This document shows, one piece after another, positions 16,844 through 26,033 of a stretch of 64,000 nt of DNA. The DNA is from Variovorax brevis. GTDB lineage: Bacteria; Pseudomonadota; Gammaproteobacteria; Burkholderiales; Burkholderiaceae_C. The DNA is taken from assembly GCF_030317105.1 (NCBI RefSeq), contig NZ_JASZYG010000001.1, positions 496,001 to 560,000 of the forward strand, written 5' to 3'. The translations under genes and the position numbers were made by a program. Below the pieces are notes generated by a model. The model did no database searches and was not told the origin of the DNA. It saw nothing but the letters and a program-made list of their open reading frames with translations. Numbering within the stretch: the stretch's first letter is position 1; every line of letters begins with the position of its first letter.

Positions 16844-18070
16844 TTATTCCGACAAAGGCCGCTTGGCCAGCTCGAGCTTTGCGATGGCATTGCGGTGCAC
16901 TTCGTCCGGACCATCGACGATGCGCACGGTGCGCTGGTGCGCATAGGCCTCGGCCAGCCAGAAGTCCTGGCTGACACCGGCCGCGCCGTGCGCCTGGATG
17001 GCCCAGTCGACCACCTTGCACGACATGTTGGGCGCCACCACCTTGATCATCGCGATCTCGGCGCGTGCTTCTTTGTTGCCGACCGTGTCCATCTTGTACG
17101 CCGCGTTGAGCGTCAGCAAACGCGCCTGGTCGATCATGCAGCGCGACTCGGCAATGCGTTCATGCCAGACCGATTGCTCGGCCAGTGGCTTGCCGAAGGC
17201 GATGCGTTTGCGCAGGCGGTCGCACATCAGTTCGAGCGCGCGTTCGGCGGCGCCGATGGAGCGCATGCAGTGGTGGATGCGCCCCGGGCCAAGGCGGCCT
17301 TGCGCGATTTCGAAGCCCCGGCCTTCGCCGAGCAGGATGTTGCCCACCGGAACGCGCACGTTCTCGAGCAGCACTTCCATGTGGCCGTGCGGTGCATCGT
17401 CGTAGCCAAACACCGAGAGGTGGCGCAGCACGCTCACGCCGGGCGTGTCGCGCGGCACCAGCACCATCGACTGCTGCGCGTGGCGCGGCGCCTCGATGTC
17501 GGTCTTGCCCATGACGATGAAGATCTTGCAGCGCGGGCTGCCCGCGCCGGACGAGAACCACTTGCGGCCGTTGATGACGTACTCATCGCCGTCGCGCGAG
17601 ATGGTGCACTGGATGTTGGTGGCGTCCGACGATGCCACCGCGGGCTCGGTCATCAGGAAGCCGGAGCGGATCTGGCCGGCCAACAGCGGCTCGAGCCATT
17701 CGTCCTTCTGCGCCTCGGTGCCGTAGCGCTCGATGGTCTCCATGTTGCCGGTGTCAGGCGCCGAGCAGTTGAACACTTCGCCCGACCATGACACGCGGCC
17801 CATGATCTCGCACAGCGGCGCGTAGTCGAGATTGGAAATGCCGGGCACGCCGCGATGTTCATGCGGCAGGAACATGTTCCACAGGCTGGCGTCGCGTGCC
17901 AGCGGCTTGAGTTCCTCGATCAGCGGCGACACCTGCCAGGCATTGCCCGAGCGGCGGAAGGCGTCCATCTCCGCGTGGTAGCGCGCCTCGTTGGGGTAGA
18001 TGTGCTGGTCGAAGAACTGCCGCATGCGCTGCAGCAGGCCTTGGGTCTTGGGGGAGGGGTCGGCAAACAT
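16844..18070 (-). CDS. acyl-CoA dehydrogenase (FAD)
   Basis: A 408-residue acyl-CoA dehydrogenase. The FAD-binding and signature regions are visible: [20 protein letters not shown] in the middle domain, [20 protein letters not shown], and the C-terminal [35 protein letters not shown], which carries the family's flavin and catalytic-base region. It desaturates an acyl-CoA at C2-C3. The ATG at 18070 has an AAGGA-type site. It lies downstream of a Bug receptor and a crotonase on the same strand, about 120 bp after the receptor. Confidence 0.92.
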   Translation of the reverse strand: MFADPSPKTQGLLQRMRQFFDQHIYPNEARYHAEMDAFRRSGNAWQVSPLIEELKPLARDASLWNMFLPHEHRGVPGISNLDYAPLCEIMGRVSWSGEVFNCSAPDTGNMETIERYGTEAQKDEWLEPLLAGQIRSGFLMTEPAVASSDATNIQCTISRDGDEYVINGRKWFSSGAGSPRCKIFIVMGKTDIEAPRHAQQSMVLVPRDTPGVSVLRHLSVFGYDDAPHGHMEVLLENVRVPVGNILLGEGRGFEIAQGRLGPGRIHHCMRSIGAAERALELMCDRLRKRIAFGKPLAEQSVWHERIAESRCMIDQARLLTLNAAYKMDTVGNKEARAEIAMIKVVAPNMSCKVVDWAIQAHGAAGVSQDFWLAEAYAHQRTVRIVDGPDEVHRNAIAKLELAKRPLSE

Positions 18071-18189
18071 GGTGTGTCCTTGAGTCTTGAAGGCCGCGTC
18101 CGGTCCTGACGCCTGCTGTTCAAGATTAGAACGCTGCCGATCGAAAGAAGCCGTCTCGCGTGTGACGATGCGGCCGCGAAAACGAAAAA

Positions 18190-19209
18190 TCAGTCGAGAC
18201 GCACGCCGGAGCGCTTGACCACCTCCGACCACTTTGCGGTATCCGTGCGAATCAGCGCTGCGAATTCCGTCGGTGTGCTGAGCCGCACTTCGATGCCGGC
18301 ATCAGCCATCTGTCGAACGATGTCGGGCGACGACATGGCCGCGCCGATCTCATCATGCAATTTCTGGACGATGGTGTCGGGCGTGCCGGCGGGCGCGAGC
18401 ACGCCGAGCCAGAGGGACATCTCGTAGTTGCCCATGCCGGGTGTTTCGGCGATGGTGGGCACGTTCGGCATGGACGGCAGGCGTTTGCGACCCGTGACGC
18501 CGAGCGGACGCACCCTGCCGTTCTTGACGTACTCGACGAAGTTCGACGCGGTGTCAAACATCATCGAGGTGCGGCCGCCAAGGAAATCAGTCATCGCGGG
18601 CGCGCTGCCTTTGTAAGGAACATGCGTCAGGTCGACCTTGGCCAGGCTCTTGAAGAGTTCGCCTGAAAGGTGACTGGTGGTGCCATTGCCCGCCGATGCA
18701 AAGGCCAACTCGCCGGGCCGCTTGCGCGCAAACTCGATGAGTTCGGCCACCGACTTGACAGGCACGTCCGGATTGACCACCAGCAGGTTGGATGTGTTGT
18801 GCGTCAGCGTGATGGGCGCGAAGCTCTTGATCGGGTCATAGCGCAGGTTCTTGTACAAACCCGGGTTGATGGTGAGCGAACCCATCGTGGCGAACAGCAG
18901 TGTGTATCCGTCGGGAGCCGAGGTCGCCACCGCTTCGGCGCCAATGCCGCCGCCGGCACCGGCGCGGTTGTCAATGATCACGGCCTGGCCAAGTCGTTCT
19001 GCCAGCTTCTGGCCCATCGTGCGTGCCATCAGGTCGGTCGCGCCACCGGCGGGGAAGGGCACGACGAGGCGGATGGGCTTGTCCGGGTAGCCGGCAGCAT
19101 GGGCGGGCACGCCCAGCGCCGAGAGGCCGAGCGATGCGCCGGCCAGCAGCATCGAGCGCCGGGTAGGGCGCAGCTTGCCGGGATGCATGGGTGAATCAGC
19201 AGCGGCCAT
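18190..19209 (-). CDS. Bug/TctC-family receptor with Tat-like signal
   Basis: A 339-residue receptor with an N-terminal twin-arginine-like signal ([20 protein letters not shown]), then [23 protein letters not shown] and [13 protein letters not shown]. The RR motif suggests Tat export, unlike the Sec-type signals of the receptors at 2.4 and 15.8 kb. The ATG at 19209 begins 3 bp after the upstream crotonase stop; MHPGKL at 19188 is an alternative. The ligand is probably a carboxylate processed by the flanking acyl-CoA enzymes. Confidence 0.9.
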   Translation of the reverse strand: MAAADSPMHPGKLRPTRRSMLLAGASLGLSALGVPAHAAGYPDKPIRLVVPFPAGGATDLMARTMGQKLAERLGQAVIIDNRAGAGGGIGAEAVATSAPDGYTLLFATMGSLTINPGLYKNLRYDPIKSFAPITLTHNTSNLLVVNPDVPVKSVAELIEFARKRPGELAFASAGNGTTSHLSGELFKSLAKVDLTHVPYKGSAPAMTDFLGGRTSMMFDTASNFVEYVKNGRVRPLGVTGRKRLPSMPNVPTIAETPGMGNYEMSLWLGVLAPAGTPDTIVQKLHDEIGAAMSSPDIVRQMADAGIEVRLSTPTEFAALIRTDTAKWSEVVKRSGVRLD

Positions 19210-19212
19210 GGT

Positions 19213-19989
19213 TCAGCGTCCGGTGAAGACCGGGGCGCGCTTTTCCGCGAACGCCCGTTGTGCTTCCCTGGCGTCGTCGGTCTTGCCGATCAGCGCCGTC
19301 ATGTCCTGTTCGTAGCGATAGCCGTCGCGCAGGCTCATGTCCTCGATGACGTTGAGGGTGTGCTTGCCCATGCGGGTCGACACCGGGCTCTTGGACGCGA
19401 TGGTGGCCGCGAGTTCCAGCGCCTTGGGCATCAGGTCCTCGGGCGTGGTGCACTCTTCGATGATGCCGAGGCGATAGAGTTCGGCACCCGGCACGCGCAT
19501 GCCGGTCAGCATCATCCGGCGCAGGCGCGAGTGGCTGAACAGGCGCATTGCGTGACGGCAGCCGCCGAGCAGTCCCACGTCGACTTCGGGCAGGCCGAGC
19601 GATGCTTTTTCCGATGCGATCAGGATGTCGCTGGAGGCGGCCATCGCCACGCCAGAGCCGAGTGCGGCGCCGTTGATCGCGCAGATCACCGGTTTGGCGC
19701 ACTCCCGGATCGCATGAAAACATTCTCGGGTTCGTCGTGAATGTGCGGGCAGGTCGCCTGGCCCTTTGATGACCGAGGCGCGACCCTTGAGGTCGGCGCC
19801 AGCACAAAATACTTTGCCCGCGCCGGTCAGCACGACGACGCGCACTTCGTCCATTTCGGAGATACGGTCCAGCGCCAGCGTGAGTTCGTCGTTGAGCGTG
19901 CGCGTGAGCGCGTTTACCGGCGGACTGTTGAGCGTGAGGGTGGCGACAAAGTCGTTCAGCTCGTAGTTGAGTTGGGTCAGGTCGTTCAT
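19213..19989 (-). CDS. enoyl-CoA hydratase/isomerase family protein (crotonase)
   Basis: A 258-residue crotonase starting at the ATG at 19989. It has the oxyanion-hole motif [10 protein letters not shown] and the second catalytic-Glu motif LPEVDVGLLGG. The first Glu position typical of hydratases is replaced (GSGVAMAASSD), so it may be an isomerase, lyase or specialised hydratase rather than a standard enoyl-CoA hydratase. It is the first gene of a minus-strand set with a Tat-type Bug receptor and an acyl-CoA dehydrogenase. Confidence 0.87.
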   Translation of the reverse strand: MNDLTQLNYELNDFVATLTLNSPPVNALTRTLNDELTLALDRISEMDEVRVVVLTGAGKVFCAGADLKGRASVIKGPGDLPAHSRRTRECFHAIRECAKPVICAINGAALGSGVAMAASSDILIASEKASLGLPEVDVGLLGGCRHAMRLFSHSRLRRMMLTGMRVPGAELYRLGIIEECTTPEDLMPKALELAATIASKSPVSTRMGKHTLNVIEDMSLRDGYRYEQDMTALIGKTDDAREAQRAFAEKRAPVFTGR

Positions 19990-20337
19990 GGTCTCCGTTC
20001 CGGCGCGAAGCGCGCTCGTCTTGTTCGGTCCTGCCAGTCTATTGACGCGGCCCGAATGACGAAGCCATCGCCAGCGCAGAGCTGCTATGCGGGTTTCCGC
20101 AAGTCGCTGCGCACTTGCGGCGCTAAGGGCCATGGAGCATCAGCGGTGCGCCCTTGATTTAACATAATATACATTGTATTTATTTCGTATGGATCAACGA
20201 GACCCGGCGATTCACACAAGTTCGCACTTTTGAGGCATCTCCCCCGCGGGGCCCGAACTACGACTCCGCAGACAGCGAAAATCAAGGGGATCGCAGCCGG
20301 CCGATTCCCAGCCGCGTACTGCCTGCAGATTCCCCCG
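19990..20337. other. 348-bp divergent intergenic region with AT-rich island
   Basis: Space between the divergent crotonase and synthetase genes. It contains no gene but has a conspicuous AT-rich stretch (about 20155-20190) with promoter-like hexamers and an inverted repeat. Confidence 0.6.
20154..20182 (+). promoter_or_regulatory. putative sigma-70 promoter with embedded operator upstream of the Pls-like synthetase
   Basis: TTGATT (20154-20159), a 17-bp spacer, and TATTTA (20177-20182) make a reasonable promoter in an otherwise GC-rich region. The inverted repeat ATACA-T-TGTAT (20169-20179) overlaps the spacer and -10 element, where a repressor would block transcription. About 155 nt of leader separates it from the ATG at 20338. 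Confidence 0.45.
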
Positions 20338-23300
20338 ATGTATCTCACCAACGACAGCCTTTCTCCCCACGCCAACCAATCCGACTCGCCACCCATCGTC
20401 CACGGCCCACGGCGGCCAGACCTGATCCGGACCGAAATCCTCGCTGACCTGTTCGAAGCCACCGCTGCACGAATCCCCAACCAGACGGCACTGATCTCTG
20501 GAGACCAGACGCTCAGCTACGGGCAACTGGACCAGTTGGCGGATCGTGCGGCGTCCAGACTCATCGCTGCAGGCGTTCGTCCCGGACACATCGTGGGCTT
20601 GTGGCTGCCGCGTGGCCTGGAACTCCTGACGATGCAACTGGCCATCGCGAAGACCGGCGCCGCATGGCTGCCGCTCGACGCCGACACGCCCGTGGAACGC
20701 ATTGCCGTGTGCCTGGACGACGCGGATGCCGTTGGCATCGTCAGTTGCAACGCGTTTGCGCCGCGCTTGGCGGCCATCGGCCGACCGGTGTGGGCTGCGG
20801 AAACCCTGTTGGCAGAGTCCAGCGATGCAACTGCGCTGCACCGTCGCCAGGACGCGCTCCCCGAGCATCCGGCCTACGTGATCTACACCTCCGGTTCCAC
20901 CGGAAAGCCCAAGGGCATTGCCATCACGCAAGGCAGCATCTGCCACTTCCTGCGCAGCGAAAACGAGCTTCTCGGCATCCGTCAGGACGACCGCGTCTAT
21001 CAGGGCTTTTCGGTTGCCTTCGACATGTCGTTCGAGGAAATCTGGATCAGCTACCTGGTGGGTGCGACGCTCTGGATTGCCCCCAAAAGCATCGCGTCGG
21101 ACGCCGAGGCACTGCCGCAGGCGCTGATCGAGCAGCGCGTGAGCGTGTTGCACGCCGTACCCACGCTGCTGGCCCTGTTCGATCGCGACGTGCCATCGCT
21201 GCGCCTGATCAATCTTGGCGGCGAAATGTGCCCGGCAACGCTGGTGGAGCGCTGGGCCACGGCGGACCGACAGGTCTTCAACAGCTACGGCCCGACCGAA
21301 GCCACGGTGTCGGCCAGCATGGCGCAACTGAAGGCGGGCGAGCCGGTGACCATCGGCCTGCCGCTGCCCAACTACGCGATGCTGGTGATCGCCCCCGAGA
21401 TGACGGGCGCGCCCACCCTGCTGCCGTTGGGTGAAGTCGGCGAGTTGTGCATCACCGGCCCAGGCGTGGCGGCGGGCTACCTCGGCCGCCCCGAGCTGAC
21501 GGCCGAGAAGTTCCTGCCCAATCCCTGGGCGACCGATGCGAGCGAGGCCCGGCTGTATCGCACCGGCGACCTGGCGCGCATCGATGCGGACGGGCGCGTG
21601 CACTGCCTCGGACGCACCGACGACCAGATCAAGATTCGCGGCTTTCGGGTCGAACTCGGTGAAATCGAAGCCGCGCTGGCGCAGCAGCCCAACATCGGCA
21701 CCGTGGCCGTGGTGCTGCGCGAGGTGCAAGGTGTCGATCAGCTGATTGCCTTCCTCGTGGCGGAGACCGCTGGCAGCGTGTCGGCGGTTGCACTGCGCAC
21801 GGCATTGGCCGAGCGCCTGCCGCCCTACATGGTGCCAAGCCGATTCGAGCTGTTGCCCGAAATGCCGCGCCTCACCTCGGGAAAGATCGATCGCAAGACG
21901 CTCAAGGCCCAGCCTTTGAGCGAGGCAATGGCATCCGCGGAAGGCTCGGACGTGGCGCAAACGCCCGCCGAGACCGCCCTGTTCGAGGCCCTGGCCAAGC
22001 TGTTCCCCGGCTTGGGCATCCGGCGCAACCTGGACTTCTTCGACGAGCTCGGCGGCCATTCGCTGCTGGCGGCCCGGCTGGCTTCGCTGCTGCGCACGGA
22101 TCCGCGCTTTACGCAGATCACGGTGCGCGACATCTACAAGCACCGCACGGTCGGCGGCATTGCCGCCGCACTGCAAGCCAGCAGCGCAGCACCTGCTGCA
22201 CGCGTGGCCGACTGGACGCCGCCTTCGGCCTGGCGCCGCTGGCGTTGCGGCATTGCGCAGGCCGCGGCCATTCCGGGATTGGTGGCGCTGCGCATGGGCC
22301 AGTGGCTCGCGCCGTTTTTCACCTACCACTTCTACACGGGCGGTCCGGGCGATTCGATTCCCTACGCCATCTGGATGTCGATGCTCGTCTTCCTGCTGAG
22401 CACGGTGCTGGAGTTCGCGGTGGCGATCGCCGGCAAGTGGCTTGTCGCAGGCCGCTTGAAGCCGGGGCGCTATCCGCTCTGGGGCATGACCTATTTCCGC
22501 TGGTGGCTGGCCGACCGGCTGTGCGACGCGGCGCCCACGTATTTCATCAACGGCTCCTCCTTGCAGGCCTGGTGGCTGCGGGCACTGGGCGCACGCATCG
22601 GCGAGGACGTGAACATCGGCTCGGCAAAGGTGCGCGCACCCGATCTGCTCAGCGTGGGCGACGGCGCCAGTGTCGGCAACGCGGTCAATCTCGAGAATGC
22701 GCGGGTGATGTGCGGCGAACTCCTGCTCGGCCCGATCGACATCGGCGCGCAGGCGCACATCGGCTCCTATGCCGTGCTGGAAGGCAACACGCGCGTGGAG
22801 GATTGGGGCCATCTGGATGGGCAGTCCGCGCTCAGCGACGGGCAGACCTTGCCGGCGCGACGCATCTGGAGCGGCTCGCCGGCACGCGACGTCGGCGCCT
22901 TCGATCCCGCCTCGCTGCGCCCTCGCCCGGCGGTCGGCAAACGCCGCTTGACGGGCGAAGCCCTGTTCTTCGTCGCAGGCGCGATGCTGGTGGCCGCCCT
23001 CTTCTTCCTGCCAGTGTTCCCGACCTTCATGCTGATCGACGTGCTGGACGACACGGAGCGCTTTCCGTGGCTCGACGTGGGTTCGGGAAGCCTGCAGTTG
23101 GTCAAGTACTTCGGGCTGGCGCTGCTGGCAAGCCCCGTGATGATCGTGCTGACGGCGCTCATCTCGGCGGGCATTCGCTGGAGCGTTCTGCCGCGCTTGA
23201 AGAGCGGAAGCTGGCCGGTGCACAGCAACGTCTACTGCGGCAAGTGGCTGGTCAACCAAATCCAGGAATCCAGCCTCCAGGTGCTGCACGGCGTGTATGC

Positions 23301-24378
23301 CACGCTCTATGCGCCCTTCTGGTACCGGCTGCTGGGCGCCAAGGTGGGCCGCAACGCGGAGATCTCGACGGCGCTCGGCGTGGTGCCGGACATGCTCACG
23401 CTCGGCGAAGGCGCTTTCATTGCCGACGCCGTGCTGCTCGGCGACGAGGAAATCGACGGCGGCTGGATGTCGATGCAGCCCACGGTCATCGGGCGCCGGA
23501 CTTTCATCGGCAATGGCGCCTACATTCCCGATGGCACCACCTTGCCCGAGAACGTGCTGATCGGCGTGCTGGGCCGCGCACCCGATGCGGACGTGGTCCG
23601 CAGCGGCGACACGTGGTTGGGATCGCCCGCGCTGCGGCTGCCGGCGCGCGAAGTCCTCAGCGGCCACCCGGAGTCGCTCACCTTCCATCCGTCGCCGCTG
23701 CGGCGCCTCGGACGCGGCGTGGTCGAGGCCTTTCGCATCGTCGTGCCGCATGCCATCGTGATTGCCGCGGGCTACAGCATCGTGCTGGCGGTCATGCCGA
23801 TGGCTGCCGCCGGCAACTGGGGCGCGGTGCTGCGCGACCTGACGATGGACGGCCTGATCTTCGGGCTCTCGACCTTCGTGTTCGTGGCCTTGTTCAAGTG
23901 GCTGTTCCTGCGCCGCTACAAGCCGCGCGCAGTGCCGATGTGGACACCCTTCGTCTGGCTCTCCGAGGCGGCCACCAACATCTACGAAGGCATCGCGGTG
24001 CCCAACTTCATGAACTACCTGCGCGGCACGCCGTGGCTGCCAATGGCCTTCAACCTGCTGGGCACGCGCATCGGCCGCGGCGTGTACCTGGACACCACCG
24101 ACCTGACGGAGTTCGACTGCGTGCGCATCGGCGACTACAGCGAACTCAACGCGCAGTGCTGCCCGCAGACCCACCTGTTCGAAGACCGGGTGATGAAGAT
24201 CCACCACGTCGACATCGGCTCGCGTGTGAACATCGGACCGCGCAGCACGGTGCTCTACGGCGCCGTCGTGCATGACGGCGCGCAACTCGGCCCGCTGACG
24301 CTGGTCATGAAGGGCGAAAGCATTCCGCCGGCATCGCGCTGGAGCGGAAATCCCGCGGTGCCGACGGCCGCGGGCTGA
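20338..24378 (+). CDS. Pls/PosA-family membrane non-ribosomal peptide synthetase
   Basis: A 1346-residue single-module synthetase. It has an adenylation domain (about 25-530: TSGSTGKPKG near 182, SYGPTE at 316-321, YRTGD near 407, SGKIDRK near 514), a carrier domain with the phosphopantetheine Ser S575 in LGGHSLLA, then a C-terminal half with about five or six membrane segments (near 675-704, 874-903, 921-951, 1134-1160, 1171-1194) separating three soluble domains with left-handed beta-helix hexapeptides. There is no condensation or thioesterase domain. This layout and length match epsilon-poly-L-lysine synthetase (Pls, about 1319 residues). Pocket residues read by eye are D229, M230, E233, H272, I291, L293, S316, V324, S325 and K516; acidic D and E suggest a basic amino acid such as Orn, Lys or Dab. 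Product: probably a cationic homopoly(amino acid), by inference. A transporter gene follows. Confidence 0.88.
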   Translation: MYLTNDSLSPHANQSDSPPIVHGPRRPDLIRTEILADLFEATAARIPNQTALISGDQTLSYGQLDQLADRAASRLIAAGVRPGHIVGLWLPRGLELLTMQLAIAKTGAAWLPLDADTPVERIAVCLDDADAVGIVSCNAFAPRLAAIGRPVWAAETLLAESSDATALHRRQDALPEHPAYVIYTSGSTGKPKGIAITQGSICHFLRSENELLGIRQDDRVYQGFSVAFDMSFEEIWISYLVGATLWIAPKSIASDAEALPQALIEQRVSVLHAVPTLLALFDRDVPSLRLINLGGEMCPATLVERWATADRQVFNSYGPTEATVSASMAQLKAGEPVTIGLPLPNYAMLVIAPEMTGAPTLLPLGEVGELCITGPGVAAGYLGRPELTAEKFLPNPWATDASEARLYRTGDLARIDADGRVHCLGRTDDQIKIRGFRVELGEIEAALAQQPNIGTVAVVLREVQGVDQLIAFLVAETAGSVSAVALRTALAERLPPYMVPSRFELLPEMPRLTSGKIDRKTLKAQPLSEAMASAEGSDVAQTPAETALFEALAKLFPGLGIRRNLDFFDELGGHSLLAARLASLLRTDPRFTQITVRDIYKHRTVGGIAAALQASSAAPAARVADWTPPSAWRRWRCGIAQAAAIPGLVALRMGQWLAPFFTYHFYTGGPGDSIPYAIWMSMLVFLLSTVLEFAVAIAGKWLVAGRLKPGRYPLWGMTYFRWWLADRLCDAAPTYFINGSSLQAWWLRALGARIGEDVNIGSAKVRAPDLLSVGDGASVGNAVNLENARVMCGELLLGPIDIGAQAHIGSYAVLEGNTRVEDWGHLDGQSALSDGQTLPARRIWSGSPARDVGAFDPASLRPRPAVGKRRLTGEALFFVAGAMLVAALFFLPVFPTFMLIDVLDDTERFPWLDVGSGSLQLVKYFGLALLASPVMIVLTALISAGIRWSVLPRLKSGSWPVHSNVYCGKWLVNQIQESSLQVLHGVYATLYAPFWYRLLGAKVGRNAEISTALGVVPDMLTLGEGAFIADAVLLGDEEIDGGWMSMQPTVIGRRTFIGNGAYIPDGTTLPENVLIGVLGRAPDADVVRSGDTWLGSPALRLPAREVLSGHPESLTFHPSPLRRLGRGVVEAFRIVVPHAIVIAAGYSIVLAVMPMAAAGNWGAVLRDLTMDGLIFGLSTFVFVALFKWLFLRRYKPRAVPMWTPFVWLSEAATNIYEGIAVPNFMNYLRGTPWLPMAFNLLGTRIGRGVYLDTTDLTEFDCVRIGDYSELNAQCCPQTHLFEDRVMKIHHVDIGSRVNIGPRSTVLYGAVVHDGAQLGPLTLVMKGESIPPASRWSGNPAVPTAAG

Positions 24379-24384
24379 GCCCGC
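24370..24384. other. hairpin over the synthetase stop codon
   Basis: GCGGGC-TGA-GCCCGC spans the stop codon of the synthetase. It has no T-tract and may only slow ribosomes or stabilise the mRNA end. Confidence 0.25.
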
Positions 24385-24505
24385 ATTCGACTCCCCGTGG
24401 CGCGAGCGCCGAAGGTATATTTGATGGCGCAGCCCATGCCTGTCGTCAGGAATCTCCTGCACGTCGGCGGCTGCGGCCAAAAAGAAAACCAGGGAGACAA
24501 ATCGA

Positions 24506-25828
24506 ATGAACAAGACGACCAGCACGGCCGTTGGACAGGCCGTGGGCCACGCCCACCACGTTGCCGCAAGCGCCCCGGCCAAGCCGAAGCTGAGCACCAC
24601 CAAGGTGATCACCGCCATCTCCATCGGCAATGCGCTCGAGTGGTTCGAGATCGTGATCTACGGCTTCCTCGCCGTCACGATTTCCAAGCTCTTCTTTCCC
24701 GCGGAGAACGAAACCGTGTCGCTGCTCATCACGCTCGGCACATTCGGCGTGACCTTCTTCATGCGGCCGGTGGGATCGATCGTGCTCGGCGCCTATGCCG
24801 ACTCCGCCGGACGCAAGAACGCGCTCACCCTGTCGATGACGCTGATGCTGGCCGGCACGCTGATGATCGCGGTCGCGCCCACCTATGCGCAGATCGGCAT
24901 CTGGGCGCCCATCATCATCATCATGGCGCGGCTGCTTCAGGGCTTTGCGGCGGGCGGTGAGTTTGGCAGCGCAACGGCGTTGCTGGCCGAGCAAGATCCC
25001 AACCGGCGCGGCTTTTTCGCAAGCTGGCAGTTTGCGAGCCAGGGCATCACCACCTTCCTGGGCGCTGCCTTCGGCATGGGGCTGAACACGCTGCTCACGC
25101 AGTTCCAGCTCTTGTCGTGGGGCTGGCGCATTCCCTTCTTCTTCGGGCTGCTGCTCGGGCCGGTGGGCCTTTACATCCGGCGCCACCTCGACGAAGGCGA
25201 GGAGTTCAGCAAGGACGCCGCCACAAAGGTCGCGCCGGTGCGCTCTGCCCTGCTCGACCAACGCGGCCGCACGCTGGCTTCGATGGGGCTCATCATCCTG
25301 GCCACGATCATTTCGTACACGGGGCTCTACATGCCGACCTTCGCGGTCAAGCAACTGGGCCTGCCGGCGTCGGTGTCGTTCATGGGCACGGTCTGGCTGG
25401 GCGTGCTGCAGTTCTCGTTGGTGCCCTTCTATGGCGCGCTGTCCGACCGCATCGGCCGCATCGCCATCATGCGCAACGCGGCCATTGCCATGGGCGTGAT
25501 CATCGTTCCGCTCTTTTACTTGCTGGTGACCTTTCCGTCGGTGCTCACGCTCATGCTGGTGTTGACGGCCATTGGTCTCGTGGCGACCGCCTACTGGGGG
25601 CCGATTCCGGCAACGATGTCCGAGCTGTTCCCGTCGAAGACGCGCGGCACGGGCCTGTCGGTGAGCTACAGCCTTGGCGTCGCGATCTTCGGTGGCTTCG
25701 CGCTCTTCATCAGCGCGTGGCTGGTGACGACGACCGGCAGCAAGATCTCGCCGGCCTTCTACATGGTGTTCGGCGTCGCCGTGAGTCTCTTCGCGTTGCG
25801 GGCGGCGCGGCGCTACGGGATCAAGTAG
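24506..25828 (+). CDS. MHS-family major facilitator (ProP/KgtP-like) transporter
   Basis: A 440-residue inner-membrane protein with about twelve hydrophobic segments. The metabolite:H+ symporter family hallmarks are GNALEWFEIVIYGF near 44-57, the loop GAYADSAGRKNAL near 97-109, and RLLQGFAAGGEFGSATALLAEQ near 148. The ATG at 24506 follows AGGGAG at 24491-24496. Its N-terminus is unusually long and Ala/His-rich (about 30 residues). It starts 127 bp after the Pls-like synthetase on the same strand. It could bring in the amino-acid precursor; MHS proteins are importers, so export of the polymer is less likely. Confidence 0.88.
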   Translation: MNKTTSTAVGQAVGHAHHVAASAPAKPKLSTTKVITAISIGNALEWFEIVIYGFLAVTISKLFFPAENETVSLLITLGTFGVTFFMRPVGSIVLGAYADSAGRKNALTLSMTLMLAGTLMIAVAPTYAQIGIWAPIIIIMARLLQGFAAGGEFGSATALLAEQDPNRRGFFASWQFASQGITTFLGAAFGMGLNTLLTQFQLLSWGWRIPFFFGLLLGPVGLYIRRHLDEGEEFSKDAATKVAPVRSALLDQRGRTLASMGLIILATIISYTGLYMPTFAVKQLGLPASVSFMGTVWLGVLQFSLVPFYGALSDRIGRIAIMRNAAIAMGVIIVPLFYLLVTFPSVLTLMLVLTAIGLVATAYWGPIPATMSELFPSKTRGTGLSVSYSLGVAIFGGFALFISAWLVTTTGSKISPAFYMVFGVAVSLFALRAARRYGIK

Positions 25829-26007
25829 ACGCGGCTTGGTCGCGGGATGGTGACTCTTTGTTTCATGTTCATTCGCACGAAGGGCCGTCCCGCCTGTATG
25901 TCTTTCGCATACGCCAAGCGACGTATGCAGCTGGCTAAATCGGGGTGACCGTGAAAAAGTAGTGCAAAGTACTCTTTCGGCGCACACTGGCGGCATGTAG
26001 TCTTCTT

Positions 26008-26025
26008 CCTACGGATAACCGTAGG
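26008..26025 (+). promoter_or_regulatory. inverted repeat overlapping a ribosome-binding site
   Basis: CCTACGG-ATAA-CCGTAGG lies 8 bases upstream of the ATG at 26034. The right arm contains the GTAGG that would serve as Shine-Dalgarno sequence, so in RNA the hairpin would mask it. Alternatively it is a protein operator. Confidence 0.45.
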
Positions 26026-26033
26026 TAACACTA

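Noticed and set aside
22245..24275. A 676-codon plus-strand frame inside the synthetase gene
   Set aside because: It is out of frame with the recognised membrane and beta-helix domains and Arg/Gly-rich without motifs; a shadow of the real gene.
20212..24630. A 1472-codon open frame on the minus strand opposite the synthetase and transporter
   Set aside because: Its composition is low-complexity Arg/His/Gln/Ala typical of the antisense of GC-rich genes. It has no domain and lies exactly opposite a clear Pls-family protein.
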